Below, piece after piece: positions 41,953 through 51,132 of a stretch of 64,000 bases of DNA. The notes beneath the pieces were generated by a model. That model searched no databases. It was not told the origin of the DNA and worked only from the letters and a program-made list of their open reading frames with translations. Origin of the DNA: Blastobasis lacticolella (taxonomy: Eukaryota; Arthropoda; Insecta; Lepidoptera; Blastobasidae). The stretch spans positions 19,165,622 to 19,229,621 of the forward strand of contig LR990044.1 in assembly GCA_905147135.1 (NCBI GenBank), read 5' to 3'. Every line of letters begins with the position of its first letter. Position 1 is the first letter of the stretch. Both the position numbers and the translations under genes were made by a program.

Positions 41953-42058
41953 TTTTTATGTAATACGGCAGACAAACAGGCATGCGGGCCACCTGATGGA
42001 AAGTGGTCACCGCCGCCTATGGACATCAGCAACACCAGGGGTGCTGCCAATGCGTTAC
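41953..42058 (-). mobile_element. LINE family B 3' end
   Basis: Reads on the minus strand: TACGGCAGACAAACAGGCAT, CACCTGATGGAAAGTGGTCA, CCGCCTATGGACATCAGCAA are complements of the tail at 29020-29095. The poly(A) is reduced to TTTTTATG. Confidence 0.8.
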
Positions 42059-43616
42059 ACGTCATAAATAATTCACCATATATCATAATTAACTCAATAC
42101 GGTCTGCCTCAAACCAATTTTCCATCGATGTACACGAATATTATTTACTTAGAAATTAAAATATTTATTATTGATTACTTCTAGAGCGTTTAAAGTGGTT
42201 ATTTACTCCAACAACTGAAGCTAAATTAGTGACCCATCGATCTGTTTTTTTATTTTGACGAATGGACGGGTACATGTTTCTGTTCGATAAGTAGTTTGTT
42301 TAAATCGGTGGAAAATTGGTTTGAGACAAAGTTGTTATTGTACATAAACAAACTAAAAATTAGATTATCTTACTTAAGAACCAACCTTCAATGGCATGGG
42401 ATTACCCGCCATTCTTGGCTTTCTTTAGAAAGTGTTCGGATAATAATGTCTTGTAAACAGTCGCAGACACAACATCCAAATTCGTGTTAAGCATAAAAAA
42501 AGCACTATATACGAAGACCGACCAGAAAAAAGTAATTAAAACGGGAAAACATATTCCACCCCTAGTAGGTGTAAAAGTGTCCGCCACACGTGGTAGGACA
42601 AAGTAGCCCCTTTGTTAGAAAACAGAGGGGAGAGTGGGTGGTAGGCGAGACGGAAGACGGGGGAGCAGGACGGGAGATCATAATGGACGGACATTAGAAT
42701 GGCGTCATTAGGAGATCTACCCTTTAACATACTTGAACACTTTTCAGCAGAAGCGTACGCCTACGTTTGTAGCAATATAAGAATGGGGAATTTAATATGA
42801 GAGCATGATGTATAGTAACTAACAAATTCAGTTATACGCATAGTTTTTGTAAGGAGTTGAAGTAGGAGCTGTTGTACCTAGTTCAATTTTTTTTTCTGTA
42901 ATTGTAAATAACTAATATTGTAAAATCTATTTCCTAATAAATTACCCTTGTCGAAATGTTGTAATAAATGTCATAAAAATAATCATTCAAACAAACCGTC
43001 AACTATGAGAAAAAAGTGACAATAAAAAAAAACAATCATTGAAAAGACCTGTAAAATATTTTTGCAGTAAAGATTGTATCTATCTATCTACCATTTCCGT
43101 ACACTCACTGAATGTGTATGTGTGTTTATTATGATGGGTGTTAAAGAAGCTGTCTTAATTTTAATAACCTTTCCAGAATTTGTTATAATTATTGATGCAA
43201 TACTAAGTTATTGAAAAGTTGTGCAGAAATACGTGCACAAAAGACGATTACCGTGGTTAATTCGATTGTTTTGTTAAATCATGTAGTGCCTAAGTTTGAC
43301 TTGGTTAATTAGGATATGAACGTTATTGTTCAGTAGGTACTTTTCGAATAAGGATATTTGTTTTTGTATTCATTAAACTTGTCTTCTCTGTATTCGGCTG
43401 TAAAATAGGAAAAGTGAATGTCATCTTTTTTTATTATGAGGTGTAGAGCTGAGTGTGACAAGTTTTAAATACTAACGATGTGATTAAAAATTATGAGTAG
43501 GTAAGTGTTTTCCTGCAATTTCAGTGTTGTTTATAGATAAACATTACGATACAGATTTCAGCCATTGGAAAACGATATCTACATCTTTTTCTACCTATTT
43601 CCACAATGTCGGATGG
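42059..43616. other. Unclassified stretch
   Basis: AT-rich apart from a purine-rich, G-rich segment at 42615-42690. No gene, RNA or shared repeat identified. Confidence 0.4.
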
Positions 43617-43639
43617 AGTATCCAAAACGACATAGGCAT

Positions 43640-43737
43640 ATTATGTGGCCATACAAATCCAAATCATTGATGCGATTGACGTAAATCGAAAACAGCGGAG
43701 CACCAAGAATAGAGCCCTAAGGTACACCGGGAAAAAC
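43640..43737 (-). pseudogene. Reverse-transcriptase core fragment, unit 1
   Basis: The minus strand reads VFPGVP, a TAG stop where Gln is expected (43717-43719), then GSILGAPLFSIYVNRINDL and LYGHI. GVPQGSxLGxxLFxIYxND is the conserved block just upstream of the catalytic YxDD in non-LTR reverse transcriptases. The YxDD itself is not intact; the following codons are shifted. The fragment is dead and truncated on both sides. Confidence 0.85.
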
Positions 43738-43954
43738 TTTTACACACAGCAAAGAATCATCCGTATAGCAGCGTCTGGTGACATCTACATTTTTTTGCGT
43801 AAACACTTACTTTTTAGGCCTTTATCACACCTCGAAATACAGTAGGTACTTACTTATATACCTCGAAGTAGTTGTATTAATCACCGGCCACTCGTTGATA
43901 TAGTATCCAAAACGATATAATGTGGCCTTTCAACTCCAAATCATGGACGTTATT

Positions 43955-43997
43955 GACGCAAATCAAGAATAGAACCCTGAGGTACACCGGGAAAAAC
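43955..43997 (-). pseudogene. Reverse-transcriptase core fragment, unit 2
   Basis: The minus strand reads VFPGVPQGSIL with the glutamine intact, then a 13-bp deletion relative to unit 1 shifts the frame and it stops. The two copies therefore carry different lesions, so each decayed after the duplication. Confidence 0.75.
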
Positions 43998-44225
43998 TTT
44001 TACACACAGCAAAGAATCATCCGTTTAGCAGCGTCAAGTGACATCTACATATTTTCTTTATATAAACTCTACTTTTTAGGCCATTGTCACACCTAGCAAT
44101 ACCTACTTTCCTTACTTATATACCTCGAAGTAGGCACATTGGCCGTCCTCACACAGCGTATGACGTCGTCACCGCACGCACAATGCTAGTTGTATTAATC
44201 ACCGGTCGGGGGCCGCTCGTTAATC

Positions 44226-44559
44226 ATCCCGCCGCAATCTCGGGGCCCGCTTTTTGTTAATTAATCCACACTTATGGCGGGAGTGGGGGGTACAGCCGCT
44301 GGGATTATCAGACTGTACGGCGATCGGGATTTGGTGCGATTTTCTTTCTTATTATTATGTATGTGTAAATCCCGTTTACCAACGTGCCAACAAACTCACT
44401 ACCACCAAGTGGACAAGGTAGGAAGACGGACATACAACCAAGATTGACGACAGCACGATGATGACGCGTACTTGCGAGCGGCATTGTCGATTGTCTATGT
44501 ACTCGGTGAGGTGAGGTGACATTATGTGTCACCTCATAGTGACAGTGACAGGTGTCCGA
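44226..44559. other. Unclassified stretch, GC-richer
   Basis: GGGCCCGC and GGCGGGAGTGGGGGG blocks at 44220-44300, then unique sequence. GAGGTGAC-ATTATGT-GTCACCTC (about 44514-44536) is a small hairpin. No gene. Confidence 0.35.
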
Positions 44560-44790
44560 CTGGCGGCGGCGCTTGCGTAGTAAAATTATTTTTATTTCTA
44601 TGGCTGTATTGGCTATTTTGACTGGTCAATCTCAGCACGGTCAAATAAACCGCTGTCCGCTCGACGACGCTGCGGCGCCTAGGATTTCAAAATTATTGTT
44701 ACCCGACTGCCAAGGAAGGGTTACGATTTATGTATGACGTGTTTGTGAAAACTTAACTTGAATAAACGTATCCATTTGATTTGATTTGAC
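44560..44790 (+). mobile_element. LINE 3' UTR with (TTTGA)n end
   Basis: GACGACGCTGCGGCGCCTAG, CCCGACTGCCAAGGAAGG, then GTGAAAACTTAACTTGAATA and TTTGATTTGATTTGA. I remember this 3' UTR as recurrent in Lepidoptera; in the window the related terminus is at 22040-22075. Confidence 0.55.
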
Positions 44791-45769
44791 GCCGATATTG
44801 GAACACTAATTCATGTCCATATATCTTCAGAAACGGTACGGTTCGCACGAAAGCACAGGTTTCAATTGACATTACTTGAATGCCGATCAGCACTACATAG
44901 ATGAGGCTATGGCACTACGCGTCCGTCAATATGAATGAAATTAACCAATCATAGAGCTGTATTGAACGCAGTGCGATCACTTATTAAGTTCTTACTATTA
45001 CTGTATCACTATTGTTATCACTTATTATTATTAAGTTAGACCAGTAACAGCTGAACCCAAATACCAGTAAATTAACATTTAGAAGTTGAACACTGTTATC
45101 TCCATACTGAGCGCGTGCTTTTTTATAACGATAAATATATTACGAAATAATTTCTTGCCTTATCCTTCCCCATAATTTCCTACCATCCTTACAAAAACAT
45201 TCACCGAGAAAAAAAACACACCTCTCAAACCTTACGTAACACAGCACAACACAATATATAGCTGAATAACACCCAGCCTGCCCAGTGCCCTCACCTACGA
45301 GTGGGGCGAAGGAAAACGTAAACGACAAAAGGAAATCATGGCTCACATTTCTAATTTCACATACCTCCGTAGGGGAGGAGGGGGAGTCCACCCCCCGCCT
45401 CCCTCGAATTCTGGGGATTCCGCATGGTCATTCCGCGAATCATAATTCCGGCTGCATGACTACGGAACCCTGGTGGGAAATTGTTTTTGTCGGCCTGCCC
45501 TGTTTTTCGGGTTGACTGACTTGACATTTATTGGTTTCTGAGGCGGGTTTTTGATGTGTTTGTTACCTAACTGGTTGTTGGGTGAAAAGCGTTAGTTGTT
45601 CACAGTGTTAAAAAGATGTAAAAGAATGCTCCTAATAAAAAGATAAGTTTATTGCAACTACACAGAAAATATGGCTAAATGAGAGTCTATCTGTCAATTC
45701 ATGTTTTGTGAGCCTACATCGTCAAATCTAGTTTTTTTTATTTCCTCTCTCAGTAGGTAGTTAGGTAGG
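44791..45769. other. Unclassified stretch, with a MITE N fragment at 44905-44990
   Basis: GTCCGTCAATATGAATGAAA and GAACGCAGTGCGATCACTTA correspond to the middle of the MITE at 14070-14182, with both ends missing. Opposed frames at 45140-45515 are not protein-like. Otherwise unique. Confidence 0.45.
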
Positions 45770-45957
45770 CACAGTGCAATGCATTACCTCTTCAAAAATT
45801 ATCCTTTAACAGTTACAGCAACATATTGAGTATTTTGTGCATATTCAGCCAAAATGAGTTTAGCTAGAAGAAAGCATCATTTAAATTTTTGCTCAGCCGG
45901 GAATCGATCCCGGGACCTCTTTCGTGGTAGACGAGTTGTTAACCACTGAACCTCGCA
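45770..45957 (-). mobile_element. tRNA-SINE, family 1 related, diverged
   Basis: On the minus strand the head reads GAGGTTCAGTGGTTAACA and has the B box GGATCGATTCCCGGCTGAGC, then AAAAATTTAAATGATG. The body after this differs from the other family-1 copies, so it is probably a subfamily sharing the head. The left boundary is approximate. Confidence 0.7.
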
Positions 45958-45968
45958 GGACCTCCAAT

Positions 45969-46140
45969 CTGCTAATTTACTAAGCCTCGATTGAATTGTA
46001 GTTGGATCAATCGCAACGCAATGGTAGTTTGACACGTTTTTAGTATTCTGTAACTGTTACTCGATAGAATTGTTATTTGATCCAGCCAAATGGCAGTTTT
46101 AATTGTAGCATAATTCCGAAAACGCGTAGTAAATTAGCGG
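45969..46140. mobile_element. MITE P, complete
   Basis: GCTAATTTACTAAGC at left pairs with GCGTAGTAAATTAGC at right. Inside, CGATTGAATTGTAGTTGGAT and CAATGGTAGTTTGACACG recur, partly inverted, as CCAAATGGCAGTTTTAATTG. A half copy lies at 38509-38572. No ORF. Confidence 0.65.
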
Positions 46141-46313
46141 ACTTGATACCCAGGTCATCGAACCCGGTATTGTACACTTTCACGGCAATATCCCTAAACG
46201 CGATGGGTAGAGGCGTAAACAGACAGATGTACAAATCCAAATACGTCTGCATAGTTGTTAGTGGTTGATTTAAATGAATATAGTCATCTTATGACATTAT
46301 TACGCAATACTTA

Positions 46314-46541
46314 AAAGAGCGTTTCCAGTACGATTCCGACATACAGAGTAGATCTCTGCGCTCTTCCCGAGATCGGACGTTGGTAATGCCCCATCATGTG
46401 ACAAGCTTCTATGGTAATTCCTTTACCGTACAGTCGGTGCGCTTGTGGAATGCTCTTCCCCGTGAGGTTAGATGTTCGGATTCGCCGAGTATTTTCAAAA
46501 GAAGATTGAAGGGTCATCTCCTTTCTACCCTGAACACATGA
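46314..46541 (+). pseudogene. LINE ORF2 C-terminus, family E (jockey-like)
   Basis: A continuous frame runs from ERFQYDSDIQSRSLRSSRD through MPHHVTSFYGNSF, VRLWNALPREV, SPSIFKRRLKGHLLST and ends at a TGA (46539-46541). The RLWNALPxEV plus FKRRLKxHLL signature marks the C-terminus of jockey-group reverse transcriptases. The frame is intact here, so this is a young or lightly mutated copy, but it is 5' truncated and lacks the polymerase core. Confidence 0.85.
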
Positions 46542-46870
46542 TTTCATCGTCTGTGTCTTGTATAGCGGTTTTGGATTCTAATTGGTATTGTTTTTGTTTA
46601 GTTTAATATTTTGGTATTTGTTTTTTTTGGTTCTTTGTATAGTATATTTATTGCATTTCTTCACTGTATGGTGATTGTAACTTCTGTAAGGAATCTCAAA
46701 TGTACATTGCCTACTAGTTTATTGCTTTCCGACCTCCACTATATCCATGTAAATGGTTGTCTGGAAGAGATCGCTATTGGCGATAAGACCGCCCTTGTAC
46801 TTGTCATAATCTTGCAGAATCTGTGTTAATATACTGTTAATGTACAATAAAGTGTTAAATAAATAATAAT
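46542..46870 (+). mobile_element. 3' UTR of the family E LINE
   Basis: About 330 bases after the ORF2 stop, with GTCTGGAAGAGATCGCTATT, GGCGATAAGACCGCCCTTGT, then GTACAATAAAGTGTTAAATA and an (ATAATA)n end. The GGAAGAGAxCGCTxxxGCGATAAGACCGCC block recurs at 47072. Confidence 0.8.
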
Positions 46871-46919
46871 AATAAATATTCTCATACATTTTTTGTTCTA
46901 TACTATTTCTTACTAATCC

Positions 46920-47318
46920 TACTAATAATTACCTATAAATGAGATAATTTGTAAGACGTTTGTTTAGATGTTTGTTCCTCTTTCGAGCAAAATTACTAAA
47001 CGGATTTTTAAGAAATTTGACATACATATAGCTATATTGCACTACTGTGATAACTAACCTCTTCCCAAAAGTTGTCTGGAAGAGACCGCTTAAAGCGATA
47101 AGACCGCCTTTGCGCGCATATAAATTGTCTTTCTTTTTTTTCTGTTATTGTATAATTTTTGTGTGCGATAAAGAGTTTTTACTTACTTACTTACTTATAG
47201 ACCAGAATACCACTTAGGTTATAAATAATCTAGAAATTCAATGTGGTTCTTGCGGGAACAGGCCCGCAATGTAACCGAATTTCACACAGACAAAATCGCG
47301 TGCAAAGTCTAGTTACTT
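46920..47318 (+). mobile_element. Lep1-like Helitron split by a LINE tail
   Basis: The left part has GTTTGTTCCTCTTTCGAGCA, AAATTACTAAACGGATTTTT and TTTGACATACATATAGC. The right part has GTTCTTGCGGGAACAG, CAGACAAAATCGCGTGC and the end AAAGTCTAG followed by T. Both halves match one Helitron-like unit like that at 22494-22713. The middle is replaced by 47072-47199. Confidence 0.65.
47072..47199 (+). mobile_element. LINE 3' end, family E, inserted in the Helitron
   Basis: TTGTCTGGAAGAGACCGCTT, AAAGCGATAAGACCGCCTTT, GTGTGCGATAAAGAGTTTTT and an (ACTT)n tail. Shares the EN/RT-family 3' UTR block with 46720-46800. Strong 5' truncation. Confidence 0.8.
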
Positions 47319-47421
47319 ATTATGAAGCTAGCACGATCGCTAGGTGAATAGCTACTTATTATACCAACTCGGGATTTAACTATGCTGACAATGATGATGA
47401 TGATACTAACGTAGTGGAAAT

Positions 47422-47772
47422 AATATGGATCATCGTAGCGTTAATGTCCCGGTTGTGCCCTCGAGGACGAGGGCCCGGGGTCCGCCTTGAGCATGATCCA
47501 GGATTTGGCGATCAGGTAATAACAATGGAGCGACTACCATCTGACCTCCGTGACCCTGCTACCAGGGGAACCTGACAGGATCGTGGTTACAAATTCAGTT
47601 GCAGGTTTCATCACGATGTTTTCTCTCACCGTAAGAGCATCGGTTAGAATTCAACTAATGTATATAACTCAGAAAAGAGTTATTGGTACATGGCCGCAGC
47701 GGATTCGAACCCGGTACCTCTCGCTTACGAGTCGAATACTCAGCCGCCCGGCCATCGACGCTCTTACCGAGC
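47422..47772 (-). mobile_element. SINE family 2, complete with 14-bp target duplication
   Basis: Flanked by AACGTAGTGGAAAT (47408-47421 and 47773-47786). Read on the minus strand it has the tRNA-like head (B-box complement GGATTCGAACCCGGTACC in the plus sequence, then CTCTCGCTTACGAGTCG), a full body (CATCACGATGTTTTCTCTCA, CTGACCTCCGTGACCCTGCT, GAGGGCCCGGGGTCCGCCTT) and the 3' end near CGTTAATGTCCCGGTTG. It is the reference for the family in this window. Confidence 0.95.
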
Positions 47773-47786
47773 AACGTAGTGGAAAT

Positions 47787-49140
47787 TGCTATGTATTATA
47801 CGAACGTAGACAATATAGCTATAGCGTATAGAAAATATATACCAAGGTAGTAAAAACATACACGGTCGCCCTCCTTCTGTTACCAGATAATAGTATTTCG
47901 GCGCCGGAATTTTGATGTTCACTATTGCGCATGGTCATTGCCATTTTCACAATTCCAGCTTCTGCTTGGGCTGGGCTAGCGTGGAGGCGGCTTTAGGTAT
48001 TTTTTTTTGTTTAGACACAAGTTGCCCGCTTGCTTGTTTGTTACCGTATGACATGAAAAATGTAAAATACATATACAAGAACAAAGCAGACCAAAACGCT
48101 AAACGCTAATAGAATCACGGATACTTACAAAAGACTCCAGTAGGTATGGAAGATTTTTATGTTTTTGACATTTAACTATGATTCACCTATCTCATTCAAT
48201 ACTACGCTAGTATTGTAATTAATTAAAGGGTCTGGGTTCGATTCCTTGAGTTTTATCTTAATCTCTATCATTGGCTATGGATTATAGAAAACAGGATGCT
48301 GAATACATGTTTCCTAGGTTCTAGCTCAAAGATTTACCCGTGTCCAGATATGTTTCTGTGAGGTCTCAGAGTGCGTTCCAACTGACAATGCTTGAGAGGC
48401 GAGGATCGGCACAATGCGTCTGTTAAAACGGTGATTGACCACGGTTGGTGGTTGACCAAGTTTGATAAGGATGACAAATTTTAATACATGATTAATTATT
48501 TTTTTATTATTATTATTTTTGATATTTTTTGAACTGGCCGTTAGTATTGTTTGTGAATACGGGGAAATTTTTATAAGCAAATATAAAACTATTACAGGAA
48601 CTTTGCACCTTTCTTTAGAAGTTTTCATAGTATAAAAAAGTCCATCTCCACCGTTCTCTCGAGCAGATATGCGGAGTATGTGAGTCCGCGCCGGATATTT
48701 TACGCGACTCATTTTAAGAGGCGGCGACACATTAAACGTAATAATTGTCTCCAGTAATTACTTAAGTTTGCAGTGTTATACGCAATCTAGGTTTTATATT
48801 TGTACGCTGAATGCGTGATGTTAGAGTTATAGTGCTGACGGTGTTTCTGGTTTTGGGATAGGTATTTAATAAATACTATTTAAGTACTAATCTAATGAAT
48901 GAGATTCTCAAAAAATGGCAAGATTGGAGTAATTTCAACCAGCGACAGTGTATGGAAGATATGAATGTCGAATAAGCATAAGAGGTTAGGATCTTCTGTT
49001 CTGCCCATAGAGTTACTATACCCAGCGTACCTTTGGTTCTGTCTAAATTTCTATGCGGGCGTGAGTCTATAAATGTATGTATGTTATTGTAGGTCAGGGT
49101 AGGCAGTATGATAAGAATTTACTAACTTTTTTATTTATGA
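47787..49140. other. Mostly unclassified; SINE-like fragment at 48225-48330
   Basis: GGGTCTGGGTTCGATTCCTT at 48228 contains a B-box-like GGTTCGATTCC, followed by TTTTATCTTAATCTCTATCA and CTGAATACATGTTTCCTAGG, possibly a third SINE family without its A-box half. The remainder is unique; the minus frame 48326-48730 is not recognisable as protein. Confidence 0.35.
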
Positions 49141-49170
49141 CTGAGTCATAGACGGGTGTCTATGACTCAG
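49141..49170. repeat. Perfect 13-bp hairpin
   Basis: CTGAGTCATAGAC and GTCTATGACTCAG are separated by four bases. The left flank ATGA and the GACACCCAT/GGGTGTC echo just outside suggest a local template-switch origin. Too short for a microRNA precursor. Confidence 0.7.
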
Positions 49171-49445
49171 CGACACCCATAAAAACACATTTGGTTCGCT
49201 TTTTAAAACTTATTGCAATATATTGAATATTATCAGCTATTAAGTCTATCCCTGTATCATGCTTAACTTTGACTTATCACTGTTATGAACAAATGGACAG
49301 AACTTCATATCAGTGTCATAGTTTTGGAAGGGCCACGCACGCCTTAGGGCGTTGTTTAACTCTCTGAGATATAGAAGTTTGTTATTTATGGACTCTGTCC
49401 ACGAATCGTCAATTCTTATGATTTACAATTATTAATAATAAAATA

Positions 49446-49683
49446 ATCATCATCTTGACGTTAAAGCCTTCACCATGATCCGGGATTTGACAGCACAGTT
49501 TTAACAGTGAAGCGACATGAAACATTTTTACATATTCAGGCAACTAAATGTGCAATTTTTATCACGACGTAAGAGCATAGGTTATTATTCAACATAACGA
49601 AGAAAAGAGTCATTGGTAGTTTTAGAGGCCATGTCGCCGCAGTGGGATTCGAACCCGGGACCTTTCGCTTACGAGTCGGATCC
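49446..49683 (-). mobile_element. SINE family 2, internally deleted
   Basis: AATCATCATCTTGACGTTAA, TTCACCATGATCCGGGATTT, CATATTCAGGCAACTAAATG, then the head complement GGGATTCGAACCCGGGACCT and TTCGCTTACGAGTCGGATCC. Both the GAGGGCCC block and the CTGACCTCC block are deleted. Confidence 0.85.
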
Positions 49684-50346
49684 ATGAGTAAACAAAAATT
49701 TAGTAGATTAGCATTTCACCACATAGATTGGCATCTCTTATACCTACAGGTATTAATTAGTAGGTAGTTTGGTATCTACCAAACTTTAACCAGAGTCCCA
49801 CCGCTATTCCTCACTGGGTCCACACTAGACTACATTTTAATTCAATCAATACGCCTTTTAAGTGTGGTCTCACTATCTATGCTGTCGTTTTTCCTGATAT
49901 TACCGTTGTTGGTTGCTATTAAATACCAATATATTTATAAGTTATAGTAATAAATAATCCTGTGCCGACACTGGCCTACAGTTAAATCTAAACGTGTGTA
50001 AGACGCGTAACAACTAACTAAAACGCAACAAACAAGTAGCGCCTGTTGTGCCATTCATTACATTGCCTGTGATTCACTATGTATTTCCTGTACACAATAA
50101 ACTGTTAACTAAATAAAATAAATAAACAAACAAAGGGAACTGAAAAATCCCCAATACCTATGCGTACTCGAATATTGGAATCAGAAACTAAACAGCCAAT
50201 ATTGGAAACATATCCCGGGGCCACGCAGCCCAAACAAAGTTGGGTCCATTCGTTACCTTTATCACGCCGTGGCCATGCTAAGTGTTGTACGCTTTGCATC
50301 GGACGTGACGCTTTGTTCTTGCTGTAAATTTGGAATTTGGGATGTT
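49684..50346. other. Unclassified stretch
   Basis: No gene or repeat assigned. GTATTTCCTGTACACAATAA and (ATAA)n at 50080-50130 look like another LINE tail, with ACAATAAACTGTTAACTAAATA. Confidence 0.4.
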
Positions 50347-50357
50347 AAAACTGTAAA

Positions 50358-50598
50358 CTGTGGTGTGTGGTGCCGCCACCTCAAAGAATAGCACCACCCC
50401 ATCTCTTCCCGTGGGTGTCGTAAGAGGCGACTAAGGGACAAATCCGAAAGGTGGGCAGCAGCATTTTCTGGGTAGATTTACATCAACTGCACTGCGATCT
50501 CCAACCCGCCTGCCAAGCGTGGAGATTATGGCAATGACCTCCCCTTTCGTGGGAGAGGCCCGAAGTCCTGCAGTGGACTGTTATGGGCTGTGATGATG
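50358..50598 (+). mobile_element. SINE-like family H, complete, 11-bp target duplication
   Basis: Flanked by AAAACTGTAAA (50347-50357 and 50599-50609). It differs from the other H copies at its head (GAATAGCACCACCCCATCTC, TTCCCGTGGGTGTCGTAAGA, GGCGACTAAGGGACAAATCC) but shares the 3' half, ending CAGTGGACTGTTATGGGCTG TGATGATG. This is an alternative subfamily. Confidence 0.9.
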
Positions 50599-50640
50599 AA
50601 AACTGTAAATAACTAGACTACATAGAGCGTGCGAGCCTTT

Positions 50641-50719
50641 TTACAGCCCACGTGTAAGATGTGGAATGAGCTCCCGAAGACTTTCCTTTGCACTATAACA
50701 TGGGGTTCTTCAAAAGGCC
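50641..50719 (+). pseudogene. LINE ORF2 terminus, left part (split by element M1)
   Basis: Encodes TCKMWNELPKTFLCTIT, as at 14236-14313, and stops being LINE at GGGTTCTTCAAAAGGCC. The LINE continues at about 51025 after element M1. Confidence 0.7.
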
Positions 50720-51024
50720 TGCCGGTCTAGCCATCTTTGACAGCTCCGCTTGCGTGATGCGTGTATGGTAGAAAATTGACAGGTCGAAGTTCGACTATTT
50801 CTACCAACATCTACATTGACTCTGATTGTGTAGGATCATCCGCCAATCCGCCTCCTTTGTACACCGAAAGTACGTGAATTGTCTATGGACCAAGAATTTC
50901 TACCACAAACAGCTTATGTCAGATAACGTTAGCTTATGTCAAATCCCATACATTTTTCTACCACAAACGAGTGTAGATTAACGATTGTAGATTAACGAAA
51001 CCTCTTGGCTAAGGTCGCTGTACC
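50720..51024. mobile_element. Non-autonomous element M1, copy 2
   Basis: Same orientation as 11329-11614, with few substitutions. It has an extra partial repeat of GTGTAGATTAACGA near the right end. The flanks CAAAAGGCC (left) and CAAAGGCC (right) look like an 8-9-bp target duplication made in the LINE sequence CTTCAAAAGGCCGGCA. Ends GGTCTAGCC / GGCTAAGGTC are imperfectly inverted. Superfamily unassigned. Confidence 0.8.
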
Positions 51025-51132
51025 TCAAAGGCCGGCACCGCATCCGCTCCCGTTAAGTTGCAAATGTCCCGGATGACGGTGGCCGCTTTCCTTCAAGTGG
51101 ACCGTCCGTCCCTAGGCAATAAAAAAAAAGAT
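51025..51132 (+). mobile_element. LINE 3' end, right part
   Basis: GGCCGGCACCGCATCCGCTC, CAAATGTCCCGGATGACGGT, CTTCAAGTGGACCGTCCGTC, CCTAGGCAAT and poly(A) at about 51122-51131. Continues the coding remnant from 50719. Confidence 0.7.

Larger units (their letters stand above)
43617..44225. repeat. Tandem duplication of a LINE reverse-transcriptase segment
   Basis: Unit 1 (43617-43900) and unit 2 (43903-44225) share AGTATCCAAAACGA, GGTACACCGGGAAAAACTTT, CACACAGCAAAGAATCATCC, TATATACCTCGAAGTAG and GTTGTATTAATCACCGG. Unit 2 has a 13-bp deletion inside the coding part and a roughly 53-bp insertion at about 44137-44188. The offset between shared landmarks changes from 260 to 318 bp as a result. 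Confidence 0.85.

Noticed and set aside
48326..48730. 134-codon minus-strand frame
   Set aside because: Long for this window but with Ile/Asn/Lys-rich low complexity in the middle and no motif. Consistent with a chance frame.
49141..49170. microRNA precursor
   Set aside because: The stem is only 13 bp with a 4-base loop, too short for a Drosha/Dicer substrate.
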